From Planctomycetota bacterium (GTDB taxonomy: Bacteria > Planctomycetota > Phycisphaerae > Phycisphaerales > SM1A02): a stretch of 56,710 bases of DNA. The notes under the pieces were generated by a model. The model saw only the letters and a program-made list of their open reading frames with translations. It was not told where the DNA came from and ran no database searches. Shown here in pieces: positions 32,991 to 41,581 of the stretch (position 1 is its first letter; every line of letters begins with the position of its first letter). Both the position numbers and the translations under genes were made by a program. The stretch is from positions 1-56,710 of the forward strand of contig QWPW01000022.1 of the NCBI GenBank assembly GCA_003671025.1, in the 5' to 3' direction.

Positions 32991-35204
32991 ATGACCACCG
33001 CCACTCCCCAATCCGCTATTCCCGCCGCGAATCCTGCCTTTGTGACTCGCACGTGGAAGGACGAGGACGCGGCCAAACTCGATCCCGTGGCGCTGCTGGT
33101 GTATCGATCGAATCGTCTTGGTGATGATCAACGGGTCACCAACACCGGCGGCGGAAACACGTCGAGCAAAGTCGAAGAGCGCGACGCACTCACGGGCAAG
33201 TTCGAACGCGTGCTGTGGGTGAAAGGTTCGGGCGGAGATTTGCGCACCGCGGGCCGTGAGTTTTTCTCATCGCTCTCCATGGCGAAACTCGAGCAACTGA
33301 AGTCGGTGTACGCCGCGCGCGCTGAACGCGGAATCAAGTCGCAGGCCGAGGACGACATGGTCGACCTCTATCGTCACTGCACATGGAATCTCAATCCACG
33401 CGCGACTTCGATCGACACTCCGCTGCACGCGTTTGTTCCGCGGGCCCATGTTGATCACACGCATCCCAACGCGCTCATCAGCATTGCCGCCTGCGTGCGC
33501 GGCGAAGAGGTCATGCGCGAGGTGTACGGCAACACTCTGCGTTGGCTTCCGTGGATGCGTCCTGGATTCGAACTTGGATTGGCGCTCGAGAAACTTTGTC
33601 ACACGCATCCCGATGCGGACGGCGCCATCATGGGTCAGCACGGACTCATCAATTGGTCGGACGATCCGCGCGCGTGTTACGACTTGTCGCTCTCGCTGAT
33701 TTCGCGCGCATCGGAATATCTCGCAGCCCACGATCGCGGCGCGAATACCTTCGGCGGACAACGCATCGCCCCCGCGAGTGAAGACACGCGGCGAGCACTG
33801 CTGGTGAAGTTCCTCCCGTTCTTGCGCGGAAAAGTCTCATCGCGACGACGCATGATCGCCACAGTGCAGTACGACGACGCGATGCTGCGCTTTGTGTCGA
33901 GCAATGACGCCGCGCGTCTCGCCGAGTTGGGCACGTCATGCCCCGATCATTTTCTGCGCACCAAGATCAAGCCACTGTTTCTTGATTTCGATCCGCATCG
34001 CGAAACCTTCGCGCAGCTCTGCGCCAAGACCGAAGCGGCGCTCGCGCAGTACGTCACGGACTACGCGGCGTATCACCAGACTTGTCGACACCCAGACAGT
34101 CCTGCGATGCGCGCGCCTGAGCCAACGGTCATCTTGATTCCTGGAATCGGCATGATTGCGTGGGGCTCGTCCAAGAGTGAATCGCGCACCACCGCTGAGT
34201 TCTATCGATGTGCCGTTGAAGTCATGCGTGGCGCGGAATCAATCGGCGGCTATCGCGCACTCCCGCGACAAGAGGCATTTGACATCGAGTACTGGCGTTT
34301 GGAAGAAGCGAAACTTCAGCGCATGCCGAAGCCCAAGCCATTGGCCGGGCATGTCAGCGTCATCGTCGGTGCGGGCAGTGGCATCGGTCGCGTGACTGCC
34401 GCAGCGTTTGCGGCAGATGATGCGTGCATCGCTTGCGTTGATCTCGATGCATCGAGCGCGCAAGCAACCGCGCAAGATCTCGAGCGATCACTCGGCAGCG
34501 GCATCGGTGTTGCCGGCAGTGGAATTTCTTCGTGTGGACCAGCGATCGCGCTCGCGTGCGATGCGACGGATCGCGCCGCAGTGCGCAAGACTTTCGACGA
34601 CATCGTGCTCGCATACGGAGGCATCGATGAGTTGGTGGTGACCGCGGGAATGTTCCCAACCCCCGGCGCCGACGGAGTCACCAGTGATCACGATTTCATG
34701 CGCGCGATGCAAGTCAACGTCCTCGCGCCTGCAGTGCTCGTCGAAGAAGCGGCCAACATCATGGTCGCGCAGAAACTCGCGTGTTCTGCAGTGGTGACGA
34801 CGAGCGTCAACGCGGTGGTTTCCAAGAGGGGCTCGAGCGCCTACGACGCATCGAAAGCGGCGGCGAATCATTTGGTGCGTTCACTCGCAGTGACGTTCGC
34901 GCCGCATGTTCGCGTGAATGCAGTCGCGCCCGCGACGGTGATCGAAGGCAGCACGATGTTCCCGCGCGCGCGCGTCATCGCGAGCTTGACCAAGTATTCG
35001 ATTCCGTTCGAAGCGTCGATGAGCGACGCGCAACTGGTTGAGTGTCTCGGTCGCTTCTATGCGGAGCGCACGCTGCTCAAGACCACGATCACGCCGCGCG
35101 ATCAATCGACGGCGATTCGTTTTCTTGCCGGCCCCGAGAGTTCGCGCACGACTGGTCAAGTGCTTCATGTTGACGGCGGTCTCGCCGATGCCTTTGTGCG
35201 CTAG
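32991..35204 (+). CDS. rhaEW: Bifunctional L-rhamnulose-1-phosphate aldolase / lactaldehyde dehydrogenase
   Basis: The 737-residue protein joins a class II aldolase (residues ~10-440) to a short-chain dehydrogenase (~460-737). The aldolase has TNTGGGNTSSK for phosphate binding, the zinc histidines in HAFVPRAHVDHTHPNAL, and IMGQHGLINW. The dehydrogenase has VIVGAGSGIGRVTAAAF, the Ser of TTSVNAVVSKRGSSAYDASKAA and its YxxxK pair. The fusion splits rhamnulose-1-phosphate to DHAP and L-lactaldehyde and oxidises the latter to lactate, as known for RhaEW-type enzymes. The ATG at 32991 is used; a TTG 12 nt upstream is rejected. Confidence 0.9.
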   Translation: MTTATPQSAIPAANPAFVTRTWKDEDAAKLDPVALLVYRSNRLGDDQRVTNTGGGNTSSKVEERDALTGKFERVLWVKGSGGDLRTAGREFFSSLSMAKLEQLKSVYAARAERGIKSQAEDDMVDLYRHCTWNLNPRATSIDTPLHAFVPRAHVDHTHPNALISIAACVRGEEVMREVYGNTLRWLPWMRPGFELGLALEKLCHTHPDADGAIMGQHGLINWSDDPRACYDLSLSLISRASEYLAAHDRGANTFGGQRIAPASEDTRRALLVKFLPFLRGKVSSRRRMIATVQYDDAMLRFVSSNDAARLAELGTSCPDHFLRTKIKPLFLDFDPHRETFAQLCAKTEAALAQYVTDYAAYHQTCRHPDSPAMRAPEPTVILIPGIGMIAWGSSKSESRTTAEFYRCAVEVMRGAESIGGYRALPRQEAFDIEYWRLEEAKLQRMPKPKPLAGHVSVIVGAGSGIGRVTAAAFAADDACIACVDLDASSAQATAQDLERSLGSGIGVAGSGISSCGPAIALACDATDRAAVRKTFDDIVLAYGGIDELVVTAGMFPTPGADGVTSDHDFMRAMQVNVLAPAVLVEEAANIMVAQKLACSAVVTTSVNAVVSKRGSSAYDASKAAANHLVRSLAVTFAPHVRVNAVAPATVIEGSTMFPRARVIASLTKYSIPFEASMSDAQLVECLGRFYAERTLLKTTITPRDQSTAIRFLAGPESSRTTGQVLHVDGGLADAFVR

Positions 35205-35245
35205 TCGTTCATCAAGTTTTTTGTCACACGCCATAAGAGGTCATC

Positions 35246-35566
35246 ATGAAGCGAGTCTGCTTTCTACTGCAAGTGCGCGCCGATCGACTGGTTGAATATC
35301 GCGAGAGCCACAAGGCGGTGTGGCCAGAGATGTTGGCTGCGCTTTCGCGTCACGGTTGGACCAACTACTCAATCTTCTTGCGCGACGACGGCTTGCTCAT
35401 CGGCTACTGCGAGACTCCCGACTTTGCGCGCGCGCTCTCGGGCATGCAGAGCGAAGAGATCAACGCGCGTTGGCAGAAGACCATGGTTCCCTACTTCGAG
35501 TCGCTCACGGGCAAGTCTGCGGACACTTCGATTTTGCCGTTGGAAGAAGTGTTTCATCTCGATTGA
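35246..35566 (+). CDS. rhaM: L-rhamnose mutarotase
   Basis: The 106-residue protein has the RhaM/DUF718 length and pattern: FLLQVRADRLVEYRESHKAVWPEM with the conserved His22, HGWTNYSIFLRDDGLLIGYCE and MQSEEINARWQKTMVPYFE. It interconverts alpha and beta anomers of L-rhamnose so that the isomerase is fed. GAGGTC lies 5-10 nt before the ATG. It is the last gene of the rhamnose operon. Confidence 0.93.
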   Translation: MKRVCFLLQVRADRLVEYRESHKAVWPEMLAALSRHGWTNYSIFLRDDGLLIGYCETPDFARALSGMQSEEINARWQKTMVPYFESLTGKSADTSILPLEEVFHLD

Positions 35567-35599
35567 TCAAGTCGTGCTTTGAATCGAGGAAACTGGGAT

Positions 35600-35605
35600 T
35601 AGTCT
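35600..35605 (+). promoter_or_regulatory. -10 hexamer TAGTCT of the BNR/sialidase-like gene
   Basis: TAGTCT ends 6 nt before the ATG at 35612; TTGAAT at 35579 is a possible -35 with a short 15-nt spacer. Confidence 0.45.
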
Positions 35606-35611
35606 CAGTAC

Positions 35612-37093
35612 ATGAAGTCGATTCACGCCGATGTCGCTGCACTGTTCGCTGTGGTTTTGTGGTCGAGCGCAGCAGTGGTGACTGCGGGTCCGCCCGCGCA
35701 AGTCAATGTTTCGGCTGCGGGCGCGAACATTCCCGGCGACGCCGCGAACGAACCGTCGCTCGCAGTTGACCCCACCAACCCGCGTCGCATGGTCATCGGT
35801 TGGCGACAGTTTGATTCGATCGCCTCGAACTTTCGCGAAGCGGGATACGCGTCAAGCAGCGACGGTGGACGCACGTGGATCAATGGTGGCCCGCACACCA
35901 ACGGTATTTTTCGCAGCGACCCCGTGCTCGATGCGCGCGCGGATGGCACGATCATCTATCACAGCTTGCGCGGAAACTTCGAGTGCGATTCGTTTCTCTC
36001 CGCAGACGCTGGTGCGACCTGGACTGCGCCGACCTTTGCGTTTGGCGGAGACAAAGCGTGGATCACCACTGATCGAACCACCGGTGTTGGACGCGACAAC
36101 ATCTATGCATGTTGGTCAACCGCGGCAGGCACCTACGCGACGACACCATTCTGTCGCTCCATTGACGGCGGACTCTCGTGGCAACAACCAATCGCGATGC
36201 CAACACCTGTGCGGTGGGGAACACTTTCAGTTGCGCCAGAAGGTGATCTCTATCTCGTGGGTATCCAATCGAGTCCGTTCAATCTTGGCGTGTTCTATTG
36301 CGTCAAGAGCGTGACTGCGAAGAACAAATCGACAACGCCAACGTTCGTGAGTGCAGTCGCATTGAATCTCGGTGGTCCGCTGCGCTACTCAACTGGGCCA
36401 AATCCCGCGGGATTACTGGGGCAAATCTCTATCGAAGCGGCCGCGGCGGGCGCGGTGTACGTGCTGTCATCGATTGATCCACCTGCGGGAAAACTCGCCG
36501 ACGATCCGCTCGATGTCCACTTCATTCGTTCGCTCGATGGAGGCGCAACATGGAGCGCACCGATTCGCGTCAACGCCGATGCGCCCAACGCAAACTCATG
36601 GAACTGGATGGGCACCATGAGTCTCGCGCCCAACGGGCGACTCGACGCGATCTATCTCTCGACGCACGAATCGGGCCAAGTGAACATTTCGCGTCTGTAC
36701 TTCACGCAGTCGTTTGATGGAGGCGCGTCGTGGAGTACTCCCATCGCGCTGACCCAAGCCTTTGATTCGTTCGTCGGTTGGCCGCAGCAGAATAAGATGG
36801 GCGACTACTTTCACATGCGTAGTGATGCGCTCGGAGCCAATCTCGCGTTTTGCATGACGGCCAACGGCGAGCAAGACGTGTGGTTCGTGCGCATCGGTCC
36901 GCGCGACTGTGATGGCGATGGCATCGCAGACTCGTGCGGTTCGAGCAACGCTGACTTCAACAACGACGGTGATGTTGATGCGGTGGATCTCGCGCACCTG
37001 CTCAACAACTGGGGCAGCGATGACGGCGATCTCACGGGCGATGCGTTGACCGATGCGGCTGATCTTGCGAGCCTGCTCTCGCAGTGGCAATGA
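35612..37093 (+). CDS. Secreted BNR/sialidase-like propeller protein with dockerin-like C-terminus
   Basis: The 493-residue protein has a signal peptide (to about residue 25), then a propeller with Asp-box motifs: SSDGGRTWING, SADAGATWTAP, SIDGGLSWQQP, SLDGGATWSAP and SFDGGASWSTP. After about residue 430 comes DCDGDGIADSCG, then two Ca-binding-type repeats (DFNNDGDVDAVDLAHLLNNW and DLTGDALTDAADLASLLSQW). This tail is common at the ends of secreted Phycisphaerae proteins. It may attach to the surface or a complex; that role is not established. No FRIP motif is seen, so sialidase activity is uncertain. The gene converges on the M48 protease with 6 bp between. Confidence 0.75.
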   Translation: MKSIHADVAALFAVVLWSSAAVVTAGPPAQVNVSAAGANIPGDAANEPSLAVDPTNPRRMVIGWRQFDSIASNFREAGYASSSDGGRTWINGGPHTNGIFRSDPVLDARADGTIIYHSLRGNFECDSFLSADAGATWTAPTFAFGGDKAWITTDRTTGVGRDNIYACWSTAAGTYATTPFCRSIDGGLSWQQPIAMPTPVRWGTLSVAPEGDLYLVGIQSSPFNLGVFYCVKSVTAKNKSTTPTFVSAVALNLGGPLRYSTGPNPAGLLGQISIEAAAAGAVYVLSSIDPPAGKLADDPLDVHFIRSLDGGATWSAPIRVNADAPNANSWNWMGTMSLAPNGRLDAIYLSTHESGQVNISRLYFTQSFDGGASWSTPIALTQAFDSFVGWPQQNKMGDYFHMRSDALGANLAFCMTANGEQDVWFVRIGPRDCDGDGIADSCGSSNADFNNDGDVDAVDLAHLLNNWGSDDGDLTGDALTDAADLASLLSQWQ

Positions 37094-37099
37094 TCGAAA

Positions 37100-39082
37100 T
37101 CACGCGTGCGAAAGCATCGCGGGCAACGGCACATCGAGTGCATCGGCGAGTGAGCGCACCACCAGATGTTCATCGGGCGTGATGTCGCCGTCGTGACTGA
37201 CCGCCATCGCGCACGCTTCGAGCAGTCGCGCGCGATCCGCGAAATTCAGCTGCGCCAGCGCACGCGCGTCTTCGCTGAGCGCATCGAGGGTGATGGTGTT
37301 GCGCGCGGGCATCGCTGGAGCTTCCGCGCCAAATACGCTGTACGCACGACGAAATGCGGTAAGCGCGGAGTCTTCGCCGTGACTAGTAGACGCGGCCGTT
37401 GCGAGGACTCGCCGTGCTTCCTCATGCAATTGCGCCAGCGTTTTGTTGGCCTTCGCGGGCGTGTTGATGAAGCGGCGTTCCACGTTGCGCTCAAGACTCT
37501 TCAACAACGACCAATCGCGCAGATCAGTGCTGCCGTCGCTGCGTACTGCTTGCGCGAGCAATGCGCGAAAGGTTCGATAGCGATCGACTCCGAGTTCAAA
37601 GAGCATCGGCGCCGCGAGATCAATCAGCGCCATTTGCAGATCCGAGCGCAGCTGCATGACCGCGACGGCGATGCGGCTGTACTCCTCGTAGGCTTCACCA
37701 TCATGCGTGGCCACGATGAGGTCACACGCTTCATGCGCACCGTTGCGACGTGTGACGGCGTAACAGAGCGCACGCGCGCCAATGCTGTCGTGCGTGGCAT
37801 CGCGCAACATCGGAGGAAGTCCGTCACGCCACTGACGAGCTTGCTTCAACGCATCGGCATCGAGTGTGCCCGCGTTGGCGATGGCGCGAGATGGCTGCCC
37901 AGCGCCGCGCGAGGTCGCATCGACTGAATCTCCGGCAAATCCTGCGACGGGCAGCGCGCTTCCCCTGTGCAGAGACGGTTGCCGAGTCTGCTGCGTTGAT
38001 GCTTGCGCCGATGTCGCGCGCGCGGCGGTGCTCGCGGCTTTAGTCTCACGCGCACCGAGCGCATTCGCGCCCATGGCCACGATGCGTTGGATGCGCTCGT
38101 TGATGGGCGGATGAGTGGCGAACAGAGTGTCGAGCGAAGAGCAAAAGAAGAAGTGATTGAGCTCACTCGCGGCGGGCGACTCGATGCGCGCGGAGTGATC
38201 GCGAATCTTGGCCAGCGCGCCACCGATTCCATCGGCGTTGCGTGTGTATTGCACCGCCGCAGAGTCGGCGAGAAATTCCCTTTGACGGCTGATTGCGGCT
38301 TGAATCATGCGGCCAAACAACATGCCCAATGATCCGATGGCCCACACCAGAAGCCCGAGCACGATCACTGCGAGTCCCAGCGCGGGGCCAGGATTTTTCT
38401 TGCCGCCACTAGAGCGCGCCAGCGTCGGACCGATGAAACGAAACATGACGTAGCCGATCATGCCGATGGCCATGATTCCCGCGATCACCGCCGTAGTGCG
38501 CGCGTTGATGCGCGTGTCACCGTGAAAGATGTGGCTGTACTCGTGCGCGATCACGCCCTGCAGTTCATCGCGCGAGAGCAACTTGACGCATCCCGTGGTC
38601 ACGCCGATGACCGATCGCGATGGGTCTGGTCCCGCAGCAAATGCGTTGATCGAGGGCGAATCAATGAGATACACGGGTGGGACAGGGACGCCGCTGGCAA
38701 TCGACATCTCTTCGACGATGTTGAGCAGTTCGCGATGCTGTGCCACGCGGGTTCCCGGAGAAATGTGCACGCCGCCGAGCATCTCCGCGATCTTGCTTCC
38801 ACCTTGCGACAACTGCGCGAGTTTGACCAGAGTTGCGATGCCCACGATCAATCCGACAATCACGATGACCATCACGAAGAGTTCCCAGCTGCCAAACGCT
38901 TCTGCCCATTGCGGCGATTCGCCGCGATTGGTTTTCGCATTGCCTAACGCAAAGGCGACCACAGTTGCCGCGACCGCCCACAGCGAGAGCATGGTCGCGC
39001 TCATGCCGAAGATGAACAGCATCACCAAGCGCCCAGTTTGTTTGCGCGCGCGATCTTGAGCCTCGAAGAAATCAGTTGTCAT
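37100..39082 (-). CDS. M48-family membrane metalloprotease (HtpX-like) with C-terminal extension
   Basis: The 660-residue protein has two N-terminal membrane helices (about 18-46 and 66-88), the zinc motif HEYSH at 180-184, and two more helices around 200-260. A long soluble part follows after the peptidase core; its end (DGDITPDEHLVVRSLADAL) recalls TerB-like helical domains. M48 members degrade damaged membrane proteins. The ATG at 39082 follows GAGGAAA. LemA is immediately upstream on the same strand, a common pairing. The extension is longer than in HtpX (about 290 residues). Confidence 0.85.
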   Translation of the reverse strand: MTTDFFEAQDRARKQTGRLVMLFIFGMSATMLSLWAVAATVVAFALGNAKTNRGESPQWAEAFGSWELFVMVIVIVGLIVGIATLVKLAQLSQGGSKIAEMLGGVHISPGTRVAQHRELLNIVEEMSIASGVPVPPVYLIDSPSINAFAAGPDPSRSVIGVTTGCVKLLSRDELQGVIAHEYSHIFHGDTRINARTTAVIAGIMAIGMIGYVMFRFIGPTLARSSGGKKNPGPALGLAVIVLGLLVWAIGSLGMLFGRMIQAAISRQREFLADSAAVQYTRNADGIGGALAKIRDHSARIESPAASELNHFFFCSSLDTLFATHPPINERIQRIVAMGANALGARETKAASTAARATSAQASTQQTRQPSLHRGSALPVAGFAGDSVDATSRGAGQPSRAIANAGTLDADALKQARQWRDGLPPMLRDATHDSIGARALCYAVTRRNGAHEACDLIVATHDGEAYEEYSRIAVAVMQLRSDLQMALIDLAAPMLFELGVDRYRTFRALLAQAVRSDGSTDLRDWSLLKSLERNVERRFINTPAKANKTLAQLHEEARRVLATAASTSHGEDSALTAFRRAYSVFGAEAPAMPARNTITLDALSEDARALAQLNFADRARLLEACAMAVSHDGDITPDEHLVVRSLADALDVPLPAMLSHA

Positions 39083-39166
39083 CGTGGGTTTCCTCAACTG
39101 CTCCGACAGTGTCGTGAGCGAACGCAAGCGGAGGCCCGAGCCCCGCCGTCACATCACCGCGCGCGA

Positions 39167-39799
39167 CTACAGCTTCACGCTAGGCAGCGCGCGTTCGCTG
39201 GTTTCGGCTTCAAACAAGCCCATCGGTGCGATGGCGAACGTCTTGGCCACGATGCTCGCGGGAAAGACAACGATGGACTCGTTGAGTCGCATCACGCTGT
39301 CGTTGAATGCTTGTCGCGCGAACGCGATGCGATTCTCGGTGCTCACCAATTCCTCTTGCAACTGGAGAGCGTTCTGGTTGGCCTTGAGTTCGGGGTATCG
39401 CTCGACGAGTCCAATGAGTCGATGCAGTGCGCCATCAAGCACGCCCGATGCGTTGGCTAGCGACGTCATCGATGCGATGCTCAACGCGCCACCTTCGGCG
39501 CTCAGGGTGCTCAGCGCTCCAGCGGCGCGCGTGCGTGCGGCGATCACGGCTTCGAGTGTGCCACGCTCATGCGCCATGTAGCCCTTCACCGCTTCAACGA
39601 GATTAGGAATCAAATCGTGACGGCGCTTGAGCTGCACATCGATCTGACTAAACGCGTTGCGCGCGCGGACCTGCTTGGTGCGCAGACCGTTGTACACCGC
39701 GATGCCCCACAACAACGGAGCGCACACCACGGCGCAGCATCCAAGGCTGCCCACGATGAACATGCCGTCTGCCGCAAGAATCAAGGGGATTTCTTCCAT
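39167..39799 (-). CDS. lemA: LemA family protein
   Basis: The 210-residue protein has an N-terminal membrane helix (GMFIVGSLGCCAVVCAPLLWGIAVYN) followed by the LemA helical domain: ARNAFSQIDVQLKRRHDLIPNLVEAVKGYMAHE, then RYPELKANQNALQLQEELVSTENRIAFARQAFND. The function is unclear in general; it often lies next to M48 proteases, as here (84 bp apart). The ATG at 39799 lies 8 nt after a TACACT hexamer. Confidence 0.92.
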   Translation of the reverse strand: MEEIPLILAADGMFIVGSLGCCAVVCAPLLWGIAVYNGLRTKQVRARNAFSQIDVQLKRRHDLIPNLVEAVKGYMAHERGTLEAVIAARTRAAGALSTLSAEGGALSIASMTSLANASGVLDGALHRLIGLVERYPELKANQNALQLQEELVSTENRIAFARQAFNDSVMRLNESIVVFPASIVAKTFAIAPMGLFEAETSERALPSVKL

Positions 39800-39807
39800 G
39801 GGCGTAA

Positions 39808-39813
39808 AGTGTA
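39808..39813 (-). promoter_or_regulatory. -10 hexamer TACACT of lemA
   Basis: TACACT (minus strand) ends 8 nt before the lemA ATG and lies between lemA and the prfC stop. Confidence 0.5.
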
Positions 39814-39847
39814 GCGCGACGAGTGGTGTGACTGACCGCACGAGCGA

Positions 39848-41437
39848 TCACTCAAACGGAAGCGGAGACAACTCAACGGCGGGCATGCGTTTCTGAAAAT
39901 TGCGTACCGCCCATTCATCGGTGAAGAAGATCACGCGCCGCTCTTCTTGATCGACACCATGCGTCGAATCGGAGAGGAGGTCAGGCAACCACTCGCTCGT
40001 CGCATCGGGTTTGCGCCACCAGCGCATGATGTTCCAACGTGCCATTTCGAGGCGCGATTCAGCGGAATACTCCGACTTGAGTCGGTACTGCACCACTTCA
40101 AATTGCAGCGGTCCCACCGCCGCGAGAATCGGCGTCTTCACTTGTCCCGTGCCGATGTGCATCTGACGGACCACGCCCTCTTTGAGCAGTTGATCGACGC
40201 CGAGGCGATACTTTTTAGAGTTGCCCGGTGTTGGGTTATGCAAGTACGCGAACACTTCAGGCGTGAAGCTAGGGATCTCGTTGAACTCGACGGTGCGATC
40301 TTCGGCCAGGGTGTCGCCGATGTGCAAGATGTCGTGACCGATGATTCCAATCACGTCGCCCGCGCGACCTTCTTCCACGGTCTCGCGTTGTTGTCCGAAG
40401 AGTTTCTGCGCGCCCGAGAGTCGAATGCGCTTGCCACTCTGAACATGCACCACCGACATCTCGCGGGTGAATTCGCCCGAGACGATGCGCACAAACGCAA
40501 TGCGATCGCGATGCTTGGGATCCATGTTCGCTTGGATCTTGAACACGAATCCGCTGAAGCCCGGATCTTGCGGACTGATGAGGCGCTCGCCCGCGAGTCG
40601 CGGTCCTGGATCTGCGGAGTGTTTCAAGAAACCATCGAGCAACAGCTGCACGCCAAAGTTGTTGGCGGCACTGCCGAAGTACACAGGTGTCACTTGTCCC
40701 GCGAGAACTCGCGAGCGTTCAAAGCTCTCGCCTGCGCCTTGCAACATTTCGATTTCGTCGCGCGCGCGTGCGAGCACATCGGAATCGATCAACTGCGAAA
40801 TCTTGGGATCGTCAAGACCGACGACATCGACGGGCGCTTCGTGCGCGCCGCGCCGTGTGCGTTCAAACAAGTGAAATTGCTGGGAAAGACGGTCATACAC
40901 GCCGCGGAACTCGTGTCCGTTTCCCACTGGCCAATTCACGGGAAACGCGCCGATTCCAAGCACTGATTCCAATTCATCGAGCAACGCAATCGGATCTTTG
41001 GTGGGCCGATCGCACTTGTTCATGAAGGTGAAGATGGGAACGCCGCGACGGCGACACACTTCAAACAGCTTGCGCGTTTGTGGTTCGATTCCTTTACCGG
41101 CATCGATGACCATGACCGCGGCGTCAACTGCAGTGAGCACGCGATAGGTGTCTTCGGAAAAGTCTTTGTGGCCAGGCGTGTCCAACAGGTTGACGCGATA
41201 GCCGTCGTAATCAAACTGCAACACCGTCGACGAAATCGAAATGCCGCGTTGACGCTCGAGTTCCATCCAATCGGAAGCGGTCGAACGCTGGTCTTTGCGC
41301 GCGGTGACCGAACCCGCGAGCGCGACCGCTCCGCCGTAGAGCAGGAACTTTTCCGTGAGCGTGGTCTTACCCGCGTCGGGGTGCGAGATGATCGCAAAGG
41401 TGCGTCGAGGAAGATGAGCGGACGAGAAGTCGTTCAT
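39848..41437 (-). CDS. prfC: Peptide chain release factor 3
   Basis: The 529-residue GTPase has G1 SHPDAGKTTLTEK, switch II LLDTPGHKDFSEDTYR, and G4 FMNKCDRPTKDP. DWMELERQRGISISST carries the switch I region. Domains II-III follow with PTPGNSKKYRLGVDQLLKEG. RF3 recycles RF1/RF2 from the ribosome using GTP. The ATG at 41437 gives MNDFSSAHLPRRTFAIISHP; a start 27 nt upstream is rejected. The gene ends 48 bp from lemA. Confidence 0.95.
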   Translation of the reverse strand: MNDFSSAHLPRRTFAIISHPDAGKTTLTEKFLLYGGAVALAGSVTARKDQRSTASDWMELERQRGISISSTVLQFDYDGYRVNLLDTPGHKDFSEDTYRVLTAVDAAVMVIDAGKGIEPQTRKLFEVCRRRGVPIFTFMNKCDRPTKDPIALLDELESVLGIGAFPVNWPVGNGHEFRGVYDRLSQQFHLFERTRRGAHEAPVDVVGLDDPKISQLIDSDVLARARDEIEMLQGAGESFERSRVLAGQVTPVYFGSAANNFGVQLLLDGFLKHSADPGPRLAGERLISPQDPGFSGFVFKIQANMDPKHRDRIAFVRIVSGEFTREMSVVHVQSGKRIRLSGAQKLFGQQRETVEEGRAGDVIGIIGHDILHIGDTLAEDRTVEFNEIPSFTPEVFAYLHNPTPGNSKKYRLGVDQLLKEGVVRQMHIGTGQVKTPILAAVGPLQFEVVQYRLKSEYSAESRLEMARWNIMRWWRKPDATSEWLPDLLSDSTHGVDQEERRVIFFTDEWAVRNFQKRMPAVELSPLPFE

Positions 41438-41569
41438 GGCAGATTCACAGGGGAAGCGGCCCATTGTGGCAGAATCGTTGGTCTTTCGTTCGTTGTGCGG
41501 TGTGACGCGACTCGGCGCTCATTGCGCGCGGCGATCTCGCGTCGAGCGAGCCGGCACGGATGGCGGCGC

Positions 41570-41575
41570 TATTCT
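41570..41575 (+). promoter_or_regulatory. -10 hexamer TATTCT of the GH13 gene
   Basis: TATTCT ends 6 nt before the GTG at 41582, supporting that non-ATG start. Confidence 0.5.
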
Positions 41576-41581
41576 TCATTC

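Noticed and set aside
41078-41581. Upstream extension of the GH13 frame to 41078
   Set aside because: It runs antisense through prfC and adds no GH13 sequence. The GTG at 41582 with a TATTCT hexamer is a better start.
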